Assembly (NCBI GenBank): GCA_023390815.1
Contig: JAEWCC010000051.1
Coordinates: 1 to 64,000, forward strand
DNA from: Bacillota bacterium
GTDB lineage: Bacteria > Bacillota > Clostridia > Christensenellales > SZUA-584
DNA length: 64,000 nt
Reading direction: 5' to 3'
The notes beneath the pieces were generated by a model. That model made no database searches. It was not told the origin of the DNA and saw nothing but the letters and a program-made list of their open reading frames with translations. The position numbers and the translations under genes are program-made. This document shows positions 35,298 to 42,421 of the stretch, piece by piece; positions within the stretch are counted from its first letter, which is position 1, and every line of letters begins with the position of its first letter.

Positions 35298-36302
35298 ATG
35301 GGACTTAATAAAAAGCTCCGCCGCATGACGCGTAAAACGGAATTCTATATATTCCTGGTTCTGGTGGTCATGTGTATCGCGATTGAGGTTATTTCAGGAG
35401 GGCAGCTTTTTCAGGCAAACTCCATCGTTGATATCGCCCGTTCCATGACGATTTACGGCATGTTCGCACTCATCAGCTTGATGGTTGTCGTATCCGGCGG
35501 ATTCGACCTGTCATTCCCGACGCTGGCATCGCTGTCCTACTCTGCTGCGACAACCATCGTGCTGGCGCAGGGTTGGGCTCAGGAGAGCGCTTGGGTTGCT
35601 TTCCTGCTGTCGGGTGCGATCGGCATGGTTCTGGGCATGGTAAACGGCTTCATCATATCCCGTTTTAAACTGAACGTAATGATCGTGACGCTGGGTACCC
35701 AGACGCTGTTTCTCGGAATCAGCATGGGTTTGCTGCAGTTGAGCGAGATTACATCTACGCTGCCGCTGGGCCTGCGAGCTTTCGGCGAAGCGTCGCTCTT
35801 TGAGGTGTTCAGTTCCACGGGTATGCGCTCGACGATGCCTGTCGCGTTTCTGCTGTTTGTTGCGTTGGCCATCATTGTATGGTTCGTCCTTAAATACACG
35901 ATGTTCGGGCGCGCGCTTTACGCGATCGGCGGAAACGAGATCTCCGCAGAGCGCGCTGGTTTTAACGTAAAAAGAACAAAGTTCTGGCTCTATGCGTTCG
36001 TTGGCCTGGCTGCCGGTATCATCGGCATGCTCCGCGTTTGCCTGAGCCGTCAGGCCATCCCCAAAGCCCTGAACGGCTGGGACCTGAAAATCATCCCGAT
36101 GGTAATTCTCGGCGGCGCGAGTATCTACGGCGGCGAAGGCAGCGTCTTCGGTACACTGGTGGCCGTCGGATTGATCACCGTCATATCCAACAGTATGCTC
36201 CTGATCGGAATCGATTCCTACTGGCAGGATCTCTTTAACGGTATTGTCATTCTGGCAGGTGTTACGGTTTCGGCGATACAGGCGAAGCGCCGGAGCATAT
36301 AA
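35298..36302 (+). CDS. Sugar ABC transporter permease (RbsC-like), first of pair
   Basis: About 334 residues with nine to ten membrane helices. Family signs: LMVVVSGGFDLSFPTLASL near 60 and the coupling loop FGRALYAIGGNEISAERAGFNVKR. The GGGAGAGG site precedes ATG 35298. It pairs with the next permease, nine bases downstream; two unlike permeases are typical of rhamnose/AI-2-type importers. Confidence 0.9.
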   Translation: MGLNKKLRRMTRKTEFYIFLVLVVMCIAIEVISGGQLFQANSIVDIARSMTIYGMFALISLMVVVSGGFDLSFPTLASLSYSAATTIVLAQGWAQESAWVAFLLSGAIGMVLGMVNGFIISRFKLNVMIVTLGTQTLFLGISMGLLQLSEITSTLPLGLRAFGEASLFEVFSSTGMRSTMPVAFLLFVALAIIVWFVLKYTMFGRALYAIGGNEISAERAGFNVKRTKFWLYAFVGLAAGIIGMLRVCLSRQAIPKALNGWDLKIIPMVILGGASIYGGEGSVFGTLVAVGLITVISNSMLLIGIDSYWQDLFNGIVILAGVTVSAIQAKRRSI

Positions 36303-36311
36303 AAGGAGGAA

Positions 36312-37343
36312 GTGAAAATGAAAAAGACAGGTATAAAGTTCAATTATGTATTCCTTCTTCTGGGCCTGCTTGCACTGGTTCTGGTGTTCTTCTCGATTAC
36401 AAAGGGCGGAACGCTTTGGAAGGGCGATACGTGGTCTTCCATGACGATGCAGTTCCCCGAATACGGTGTGATGACGCTGGGCGTCATGCTCTGCTTCATC
36501 GCCGGCTGTATTGACGTGTCCTTTGTGGCGCTGGGCGATTTGGCAACCGTTATCGCAGGAATGTTCATGGTCAAGATGACAGAAAACGGCGCGAATGCGG
36601 GAAACGAAGGCTGGATCATCCTTGCAGGCGTTCTGATTGCGCTGGCTGTAGGTGCCATAGGTGGGCTGCTCAACGGGACTTTGATCTCCCGGCTTGGCAT
36701 TCCGCCCATTCTGGCCACATTGGCCACGCAGATGGTGTACAGAGGTGTTGCCATCGGCTTGACGCAAGGCAACCCGGTAACCGGTATTCCGCAGTTGTAC
36801 AGCGAAATCGGACATGCGAACTTGTTTGGTTTCCTGCCTGTACCGCTATTCGTCTTCATTTTGGTGTTCCTGGTCTGCGCGTTCCTGCTTCGGTATACGA
36901 CTTTTGGCCGCAAGCTCTATATGCTGGGTTCCAACCCCAAAGCGACACGGTTCAGCGCGATCAACACCACCAAGATGATCAACACCACCTTTATGATCAA
37001 CGGGGTGATCGTGGTAATTGGCGCGTTGCTGATGATGTCCACGATGAACTCGGCCAAGGCTGACTACGGTTCGTCTTACGTGATGCGCTGTATCCTGATT
37101 CTGGTGCTGGCTGGCGTTATACCGGATGGCGGTGTCGGCAAGATACTCAATGTATTAATCGCCATCGTCACCATTCAGATCATCGCGAGCTGCGTGAACA
37201 TGTTCCCGGAACTCAACACCTACTACAGCAGTCTGATCTCGGCGGTATTGCTTATCGTCATGCTGATCACCACGAGCCGTCTGCTGGGTGAAAGAAGGAT
37301 CCGTAAAGTCACGGACAAGAAACTGCCTAAGGCAGAAGCCTAG
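36312..37343 (+). CDS. Sugar ABC transporter permease (RbsC-like), second of pair
   Basis: About 343 residues, polytopic. The family segment GVMLCFIAGCIDVSFVALGD is near 62; the coupling loop FGRKLYMLGSNPKATRFSAIN is near 200. It begins nine bases after the first permease. A potential earlier start is also methionine (codon 3), so the start is uncertain by two residues. It completes the RhaS-like importer. Confidence 0.9.
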   Translation: MKMKKTGIKFNYVFLLLGLLALVLVFFSITKGGTLWKGDTWSSMTMQFPEYGVMTLGVMLCFIAGCIDVSFVALGDLATVIAGMFMVKMTENGANAGNEGWIILAGVLIALAVGAIGGLLNGTLISRLGIPPILATLATQMVYRGVAIGLTQGNPVTGIPQLYSEIGHANLFGFLPVPLFVFILVFLVCAFLLRYTTFGRKLYMLGSNPKATRFSAINTTKMINTTFMINGVIVVIGALLMMSTMNSAKADYGSSYVMRCILILVLAGVIPDGGVGKILNVLIAIVTIQIIASCVNMFPELNTYYSSLISAVLLIVMLITTSRLLGERRIRKVTDKKLPKAEA

Positions 37344-37371
37344 GCGATTTATCGGAAAGGAAGCGCGGTTT

Positions 37372-38109
37372 ATGCAGCTTATCAACATGTTTACCGATCA
37401 GCTTGAGGACGCCGTAAAGCGCCGCATCCCGTTCATTATCCCTGTGGGCACTCTGGAATACCATGCCCGTCATGCCTCGGTCGGCACCGACACCATGGTG
37501 ATTACCGGGTGTCTCCGGGAGCTGGAAAAAGAAAAGGAAATCGTTATATGTCCTCCCGTCTGGTACGGGGTTGGCTCCTATGCGGTTTGCGGGCCGAGAC
37601 CGGGCCATTTCCACGTGGACGAGGATACCTATGCCGACTACATGTACTGTATTTTAAAATCGATGGTTTACGGGGGCAACAAGAATATCTATCTTGTTGC
37701 CCACCACCAGACCGAAGAGGATGGGCTTATGCCCATGACAATCGCCTGCCATAAGGCGGCCAAGAAGGTCACCATGGAATACATGGAGGAGACGCTCGGC
37801 AAAGGCTGGTGGGGAAGCGACAACTACGCAAACTATTACGAAAATCTTAGTTCCGGCGACGATCCGTTTTCCTTCATCAAGGTTATCTCGCTAATCGGCA
37901 AAGACGCGCAGCACAAGTGCGGCGGGTTTGATCATGCGGGAAAATGGGAAACATCCTTGATGATGGGGACCTGGCCGGAGAATGTAGACCTTTCCCGCTG
38001 CAGCCAGAACACAGAATGGTTCGCCAAGAGTGCAGTCGAAGCCAGTGCGGAGACCGGGAAACACATGGTCGAATGCACGCTGGAATGGCTCCGGAAGGCG
38101 ATTGTCTGA
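37372..38109 (+). CDS. Creatininase family protein
   Basis: A 245-residue protein of the creatininase/amidohydrolase family (Pfam creatininase). The metal-site residues are visible: PVGTLEYHARH (Glu, His), GTDT (Asp) and the HH pair in LVAHHQTEEDG with a nearby Glu. The active family members open ring amides (creatinine) or deformylate. In a deoxysugar operon it may open a lactam or lactone, or it may act in another hydrolysis. The ATG at 37372 is chosen; a longer frame starts inside the permease gene. It lies 23 bases before a URO-D gene. Substrate unknown. Confidence 0.82.
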   Translation: MQLINMFTDQLEDAVKRRIPFIIPVGTLEYHARHASVGTDTMVITGCLRELEKEKEIVICPPVWYGVGSYAVCGPRPGHFHVDEDTYADYMYCILKSMVYGGNKNIYLVAHHQTEEDGLMPMTIACHKAAKKVTMEYMEETLGKGWWGSDNYANYYENLSSGDDPFSFIKVISLIGKDAQHKCGGFDHAGKWETSLMMGTWPENVDLSRCSQNTEWFAKSAVEASAETGKHMVECTLEWLRKAIV

Positions 38110-38132
38110 CCCAAGCGAAAAGGAGAATTTCT

Positions 38133-39179
38133 ATGAACAGTATTGAACGTTTTTATGCCACTGCCGAGCGCAAACCTGTAGATCGCCCGGCATGCTGGCT
38201 CGGAATGCCGACGCCAAGCGAGGTTCCGCATCTGTGCGAATACTTCGGCGTCAAGACATTGGATGAACTCAAAGCCTCCTGCGGCGATGATTTCTATGCG
38301 ATCGAGGTGCCGTATCAATCGCCGACGTGTTCGGCGCTGTACGCGGCTTTCGACTGGTATATGAACGGCAGCAATGTCGATACCGAACACCGTACGCTGA
38401 CGGCGGACGGCTTCTTTGCGAACTGTGAGTCGGTTGAGGATGCCGAAAAGTTGAATTTCCCCTGGCCGGACCCGACCCTTTATATCGATCCCGCTGAGTG
38501 CAGACGACTTGTGGATGAAGCGCCTGATGGCAAGACCATACTCGGTATGGTCTGGGCTTGCCATTTCCAGGATTTCTGCGCCGCTTTCGGCATGGAAAAC
38601 GCCATGATGAACATGCTGGCCGCGCCGGAACTCGTACATTATGTGAACGACCGTATCATGGACTTCTACATGAAGGCGCTGAAGATATTCCTTGAGTCGA
38701 CCAAGGGCAGGCTTCATGCGATCCTGATCGGCGACGATCTCGGAAGCCAGCTCGACCTCATGATCAGCCCTGAAATGGTCAAGGAATTCGTAATCCCCGG
38801 CGCTAAGCAGCTCATCGATCTCGCGCATAGCTATGGCGTCAAGGTGATCTACCATTCGTGCGGTTCAATCATTCGGGCGATCCCGATGCTGATCGAAGCG
38901 GGCGTAGATATCATTCACCCCATACAGGCATTGGCGCATGGTATGGACCCGGAGAGCCTGAAAGAGAAGTTCGGCGATGTAGTTTCGTTCTGCGGCGGCG
39001 TGGACACGCAGGAGCTGCTCCCCAACGGCACGCCGGAGCAGGTGATGGAAAAGGTGAAGTACCTGCGGTCGATTTTCCCGACCGGCCTCATCATCTCGCC
39101 CAGCCACGAGGCTATTCAATCCGACGTGCCCCCGGCCAACATCAAGGCGATGTTTACCGAGGCGCAGAAGGTATATTAA
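38133..39179 (+). CDS. URO-D superfamily protein with intact HxC-Cys site (paralogue 2)
   Basis: A 348-residue URO-D-fold protein. Its central site reads YHSCG (His 241, Cys 243) and SFCGGV (Cys 287), the His-x-Cys...Cys pattern of the zinc-dependent corrinoid methyltransferases MtaA/MtbA. The start has AAAGGAG. It is in the fucI-RhaS operon and 33 bases before the RhaM mutarotase. If functional as a methyltransferase it would need a corrinoid carrier, which is not in this window. Reaction unknown. Confidence 0.88.
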   Translation: MNSIERFYATAERKPVDRPACWLGMPTPSEVPHLCEYFGVKTLDELKASCGDDFYAIEVPYQSPTCSALYAAFDWYMNGSNVDTEHRTLTADGFFANCESVEDAEKLNFPWPDPTLYIDPAECRRLVDEAPDGKTILGMVWACHFQDFCAAFGMENAMMNMLAAPELVHYVNDRIMDFYMKALKIFLESTKGRLHAILIGDDLGSQLDLMISPEMVKEFVIPGAKQLIDLAHSYGVKVIYHSCGSIIRAIPMLIEAGVDIIHPIQALAHGMDPESLKEKFGDVVSFCGGVDTQELLPNGTPEQVMEKVKYLRSIFPTGLIISPSHEAIQSDVPPANIKAMFTEAQKVY

Positions 39180-39212
39180 ACCCTGACGAAGCGTTTATAA
39201 TCGGAGGGTATT

Positions 39213-39536
39213 ATGAAAAGACACGGTGAAATGATCATGATCAAGCCCGAGGGGCTGGAAGCCTACAAACGCTGGCATCAGAATCCCCTGCCGGGCGTCA
39301 ATGAAATGATCAACGCCTGTAACATCCGGAACTATTCGATCTATCAGCGCGGGGATTTTATGTTCGCCTATTATGAATATGTCGGCGACGATTTTGAAGC
39401 CGATATGGCAAAAATGGCGGCTGATCCGACGACGCAGCAGTGGTGGGATTTGGTGAAGCCTTTAATGCAGCCGTTGCCGGATAAAAAGGACGATGAGTTC
39501 TGGTCCGGCATGGAGGAAGTCTATCATCTGGACTAA
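39213..39536 (+). CDS. L-rhamnose mutarotase-like protein (RhaM family)
   Basis: A 107-residue alpha-beta dimeric mutarotase. Family segments: YKRWHQNPLPGVNEMINACNI, then YSIYQRGDFMFAYYEYV and TQQWWDLVKPLMQPLP. RhaM interconverts the alpha and beta anomers of L-rhamnose; relatives act on L-fucose and related 6-deoxysugars. Together with FucI, it supports a 6-deoxyhexose substrate for the operon. A GGAGGG site precedes the ATG; a terminator-like hairpin follows. Confidence 0.88.
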   Translation: MKRHGEMIMIKPEGLEAYKRWHQNPLPGVNEMINACNIRNYSIYQRGDFMFAYYEYVGDDFEADMAKMAADPTTQQWWDLVKPLMQPLPDKKDDEFWSGMEEVYHLD

Positions 39537-39549
39537 AGTCAGAAACAAG

Positions 39550-39578
39550 CCAGGGACAGGGTTCATGTCCCTGGTTTT
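39550..39578 (+). terminator. Terminator or attenuator after the RhaM gene
   Basis: A perfect 9-bp stem, CCAGGGACA with TGTCCCTGG, followed by TTTT. It is 13 bases after the RhaM stop, before the second ASRT gene, so the ASRT gene may depend on read-through. Confidence 0.8.
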
Positions 39579-39622
39579 ATATTGCAATTCATCAGGATAA
39601 CATAATCGACAAGGAGGATACT

Positions 39623-39982
39623 ATGGATCACGGAAAAAAGGTATGGATATTCCCGGATGCAGAGCTGCCGCCGGTCGGCGTAAACGTGATACCGGGACAT
39701 GAATCCGTCATTATTACCAATGTGTGTGACCGCGAGGCGCATATACGCATTACGCTGCTTTATACCGACAGGGAGCCTGCGGAAGACATGGTTGTTACGG
39801 TAGGCGCAAAGCGCGTACGCTGCCTGCGTACGAACGAAGAAAAAGATTTTGGCTGCCATACGCCGGTGATGGGCGAACAATACGCGATCATGCTGGAAAG
39901 TGATGTGCCGATCGTGGCGCAGTACGGCAGGGCGGAGCCCCGGACCGTTAACTTCTATACCACGCCGGGCTATTGCGAATAA
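39623..39982 (+). CDS. ASRT superfamily small-molecule binding protein (second copy)
   Basis: A 119-residue ASRT-type protein similar to the one at 822. Both share KKVW(V/I)F(A/P)DxxLP, a REAHIRITLLYTD or equivalent strand, VGAKRVRC and ESDVPIVAQYGR. It has AAGGAGG upstream. It ends the deoxysugar operon, or starts a unit of its own after the hairpin at 39550. The repeat of this family beside both sugar importers suggests a ligand-sensing or carrier role. No rhodopsin is present. Confidence 0.88.
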   Translation: MDHGKKVWIFPDAELPPVGVNVIPGHESVIITNVCDREAHIRITLLYTDREPAEDMVVTVGAKRVRCLRTNEEKDFGCHTPVMGEQYAIMLESDVPIVAQYGRAEPRTVNFYTTPGYCE

Positions 39983-40023
39983 GCGGCTGTCAAGTATCGC
40001 CAAGCTGAGGTTTAAAACTATGC

Positions 40024-40052
40024 TTGACGAGGACGCCAATAACTTATAGAAT
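40024..40052 (+). promoter_or_regulatory. Promoter upstream of the cobalamin riboswitch
   Basis: TTGACG at 40024-40029, 17 bases, TAGAAT at 40047-40052; each hexamer matches consensus at five of six positions. Transcription would start just before the riboswitch. Confidence 0.8.
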
Positions 40053-40061
40053 ACACATAGT

Positions 40062-40225
40062 AAATCGTAGAGGTGCCCGTTTGATCGCGGGAGAATAGGG
40101 AATGGGGTGAGACTCCCCGGCGAACCCATCGCCGTAAGCGGTTAGCGACGTCCATGATGCCACTGGAGATGACTCCGGGAAGGCGGACGTGTTCGCAACG
40201 ATCCGCAAGCCGGAAGACCTGCCTT
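40062..40225 (+). ncRNA. Cobalamin riboswitch
   Basis: The conserved pieces appear in order: AGGTGCC near 40071, GAATAGGGAA near 40093, GCCACTG near 40158, GGGAAGG near 40177 and the closing GGAAGACCTGCC near 40212. This is the B12-element that binds adenosylcobalamin. It is followed by a terminator hairpin at 40254 and controls the CblT/CblS-like pair. Confidence 0.95.
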
Positions 40226-40253
40226 TTCGATATGATCCGACACAGGTGACGGT

Positions 40254-40297
40254 AAAGCCTGTAGATATTGCCTTTGGGCAGTATTTACAGGCTTTTT
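40254..40297 (+). terminator. Riboswitch expression-platform terminator
   Basis: A 10-bp outer stem AAAGCCTGTA with TACAGGCTTT, with a nested inner pairing around GCCTTTGGGC, and a T-rich run after it. In the bound state transcription of the downstream transporter would stop here. Confidence 0.85.
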
Positions 40298-40325
40298 ATA
40301 TTACTTTTTGGAGGAGCTTAACGCT

Positions 40326-40841
40326 ATGAAGACAAGAAAAATTATCCTGATCGCGCTGTTCTGCGGGTTGTGCTATGCGGGCGCGAACATCAAAATCGCC
40401 GGTTCCATCGCTTTCGATTCCACTCCGGCTTTCCTGTGCGCGATGCTGATGGGGGGGCTGCCGGGTGCTGTTGCCGGGGCGCTGGGCCATCTGTTTTCCG
40501 CGCTGCTTTCGGGCTTTCCGCTTACGCTGCCGCTCCACCTTGTCATCGCGGCAGAAATGGGACTGATCTGCCTGGTTACCGGCGTACTGGTGAAAAGAAG
40601 CGGTTGGCCGATATGGCTTGCAGCCATCGTCGCGTTGGTGCTGAACGGCGTAGCAGCGCCCGCGATACTCATCGTCTGGCCGGGAATGGGACTCAGCGTC
40701 GCACTTGCCATGTTCCTGCCGCTGCTGCTGGCTTCCGCGGCAAACGCTGCATTAGCGGCGGTGCTGGCATATTTGCTGAAGAAGCCGTATAGCTTGATCA
40801 CAGCAGCGCAGCAGCAGAAGAGGCAGAATGAAACGATTTGA
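40326..40841 (+). CDS. ECF transporter S component, alpha-ribazole/cobalamin-type (CblT-like)
   Basis: A 171-residue membrane protein with five or six helices, opening MKTRKIILIALFCGLCYAGANIKI and containing the FDSTPAFLCAMLMGGLPGAVAGALGHLFSALL segment typical of S components. The position below a cobalamin riboswitch and next to a PurM-like gene matches the CblT/CblS alpha-ribazole salvage pair of Bacillota. ATG 40326 is chosen over an upstream methionine in the riboswitch leader because GGAG lies just upstream. Transport substrate is inferred from context. Confidence 0.82.
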   Translation: MKTRKIILIALFCGLCYAGANIKIAGSIAFDSTPAFLCAMLMGGLPGAVAGALGHLFSALLSGFPLTLPLHLVIAAEMGLICLVTGVLVKRSGWPIWLAAIVALVLNGVAAPAILIVWPGMGLSVALAMFLPLLLASAANAALAAVLAYLLKKPYSLITAAQQQKRQNETI

Positions 40842-41565
40842 TACCTTCCGTGATGTGCTGATATTGTGCCCGGAGGATGCGGGCGCCGATGTGCTTGTGA
40901 CAGCGGTGGATTCATGCGGCGCGATCGGTGAAAAACCGGGGGATGTAGTTCGGGCAGCTCCGGAATGCGCTGCAGAACATACGGCAAGGGTAGCGTTGCT
41001 GGAGGTCGCCAGTACCGGTGCCAAACTGGTGTTCTGCACACTGAATGTATGTAACGGTCCCGCTGATGGAGAAAGAATGCTTGCGGGCGTACAAAAGGCT
41101 CTTCCGCATACCCCAGTCGTGATGAGCACTGAAAAGAATATGCCCACCTGCATGAGCGCATTCGGCGTCAGCGTAACGGGGATATGTAAGCCCGAAGAAA
41201 TGCGTCTGGGACATGCAAAGGCGGGGGACCAGCTGTTTTGCGCGGGCGTACCGCTTGTAGGGGAGGAGGTGCTGAGCCCGAGAGCCGCCTGCTTTGGGTT
41301 GGCGCATCTGGACACGCTTTTTAAGGATGCCCATGTCCATGCGGTAATTCCCTGCGGCTCTCAGGGGATCGCGAAGGAGGCGTATGTAATCGCCTCCGAG
41401 AGCGCGCTCATCGCGATACTCGATAATGAGAGCAGGCTCGATCTCAAGAAGTCTGCAGGGCCTGCCACATGTGCCGTATTCGCGGCAGACCGCCCCACAG
41501 GGCATGATTTCAAGCTGGGTCTGCCGGTCGCCTGCATTGGGCGGCTGGCAGCGGTAAAGGACTGA
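40828..41565 (+). CDS. AIR-synthase-related protein, probable alpha-ribazole kinase (CblS-like)
   Basis: A 245-residue protein of the PurM-like fold. DSCGAIGEKPGDVV and ARVALLEVASTGAKLV correspond to the ATP and metal-binding parts of AIR synthase. Its C-terminal half contains PCGSQGIAKEAYVIASES. In some Bacillota CblS phosphorylates alpha-ribazole taken up by CblT, to make the lower ligand of B12. The gene overlaps the transporter by 14 bases under the same riboswitch. The family call is good, and the kinase role is inferred from context. Confidence 0.78.
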   Translation: MKRFDTFRDVLILCPEDAGADVLVTAVDSCGAIGEKPGDVVRAAPECAAEHTARVALLEVASTGAKLVFCTLNVCNGPADGERMLAGVQKALPHTPVVMSTEKNMPTCMSAFGVSVTGICKPEEMRLGHAKAGDQLFCAGVPLVGEEVLSPRAACFGLAHLDTLFKDAHVHAVIPCGSQGIAKEAYVIASESALIAILDNESRLDLKKSAGPATCAVFAADRPTGHDFKLGLPVACIGRLAAVKD

Positions 41566-41610
41566 CAGCTGGGATAAAAAGATAGACTGTCTCGGATTCG
41601 CTTCCAATAT

Positions 41611-41642
41611 AAAAAAGCCAATGCCCGTAAAGACATTGGCTT
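41611..41642. terminator. Hairpin terminator after the CblS-like gene
   Basis: A perfect 9-bp stem AAGCCAATG with CATTGGCTT. The minus strand has a TTTTTT run after it; the plus strand has only TTCTAAT. It can end the CblS-like gene and stop any minus-strand read-through from the tRNA side. Confidence 0.65.
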
Positions 41643-41646
41643 CTAA

Positions 41647-41670
41647 TGGCGGTGAGAGGATTTGCTCCGG
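41647..41670 (-). other. tRNA 3'-end-like remnant (possible old attachment site)
   Basis: Read on the minus strand the segment ends AATCCTCTCACCGCCA, resembling a T-arm plus acceptor strand and CCA of a tRNA, but no 5' half is present and the T-loop is altered. It is 156 bases from an intact tRNA-Ser. Such fragments are left by integration or deletion of elements at tRNA genes. The remaining sequence to 41790 contains no gene. Confidence 0.35.
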
Positions 41671-41790
41671 TTATAGTGGAGTGTATTTTTTACAATTGAC
41701 ATGAAACTGACATGAAGGCTCTTTCGGTAAAGAATAGAGCCCTTAAAAGGGGTTACAGACGGGGTTAATGGCGTTGTTTTTATAAAATAA

Positions 41791-41825
41791 AAAAGCCAGT
41801 ATCATACGATAAATACTGACTTTTT
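41791..41825 (-). terminator. Terminator of tRNA-Ser
   Basis: Arms GCCAGTAT and ATACTGAC form a stem with one mismatch. On the minus strand it is followed by CTTTTTTATTTT, directly downstream of the tRNA. Confidence 0.7.
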
Positions 41826-41917
41826 TGGCGGAGAGAGAGGGATTCGAACCCTCGGTACGGTATTAGCGTACACACGATTTCCAGTCGTGCGCCTTAGACC
41901 AGCTCAGCCATCTCTCC
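41826..41917 (-). tRNA. tRNA-Ser (anticodon GGA)
   Basis: A 92-base class II tRNA on the minus strand. The acceptor stem is GGAGAGA/TCTCTCC, the anticodon loop CTGGAAA gives GGA (reads UCC and UCU), and the variable arm is long (TGTACGC/GTAC). The T-arm is GGTTCGAATCC-like and CCA is encoded. Confidence 0.97.
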
Positions 41918-42059
41918 ATGGCGCTTTGTCCACGCGAAGGGTATTTTAACATATGGCACGTGAAATAACAACACGTTATGTGATCATTTTTATTTTTTTC
42001 ACATATTTCATGACCCGAGAGAGATAATAACAACATCGCATGAAAGAAAGGTGAGAGGG

Positions 42060-42215
42060 ATGCAAAGCTTTAAATCAGGGCAAAAGGCGCCGCAGGGCGG
42101 TGACTACAAGATTATAAACGAACGCGGACAAATCGTCCGGAGCGGGATTACTTTAAGCAAAGGCGATTCGTTTCCGCCGACGCCGGGCTCAAACCAACAT
42201 TTTGAAAAAGAGTAA
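42060..42215 (+). CDS. YjzC-like small protein
   Basis: A 51-residue ORF with an AGGTGAGAGG site seven bases upstream. It has the FKSGQKAPQGGDYKI start and the KGDSFPPTPG end characteristic of the YjzC family of small Bacillota proteins; the middle (NERGQIVRSGITLS) differs. No role is known for the family. It is followed by a hairpin terminator and so is probably a monocistronic gene. Confidence 0.72.
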   Translation: MQSFKSGQKAPQGGDYKIINERGQIVRSGITLSKGDSFPPTPGSNQHFEKE

Positions 42216-42218
42216 AGC

Positions 42219-42247
42219 GAGGCCGGCGTTTTGCCGGTCTTGTTTTT
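42219..42247 (+). terminator. Terminator of the YjzC-like gene
   Basis: GGCCGGC and GCCGGTC pair around GTTTT, followed by TTGTTTTT. It lies four bases after the stop. Confidence 0.8.
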
Positions 42248-42282
42248 ATGATTAAACTGTTTCAAGTCAAAACCCATTATTT

Positions 42283-42300
42283 AAAGAAACCGATTTCCCT
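42283..42300. promoter_or_regulatory. LacI-type operator, upstream copy
   Basis: AAAGAAACCGATTTCCCT shares its GAAA-C-G-TTTC core with the second site at 42389. It is about 66 bases upstream of the -35, allowing looping by the adjacent LacI-family product. Confidence 0.6.
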
Positions 42301-42348
42301 AAAATTATGATCACCATTAATATTTAATCACAATATTTCAATTGACTG

Positions 42349-42377
42349 TTGAAAAATACGTTCACAAGTGATATATT
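42349..42377 (+). promoter_or_regulatory. Promoter of the second lacI operon
   Basis: TTGAAA at 42349-42354, 17 bases, TATATT at 42372-42377; each matches consensus at five of six positions. Confidence 0.7.
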
Positions 42378-42388
42378 ATGATTAAATT

Positions 42389-42406
42389 AAAGAAAACGGT
42401 TTCTCT
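42389..42406. promoter_or_regulatory. LacI-type operator over the transcription start
   Basis: AAAGAAAACGGTTTCTCT is a near-perfect palindrome around CG, 11 bases after the -10 and 15 before the lacI start codon. It is the likely main repression site. Confidence 0.7.
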
Positions 42407-42421
42407 AAATATGAGGAGAAT

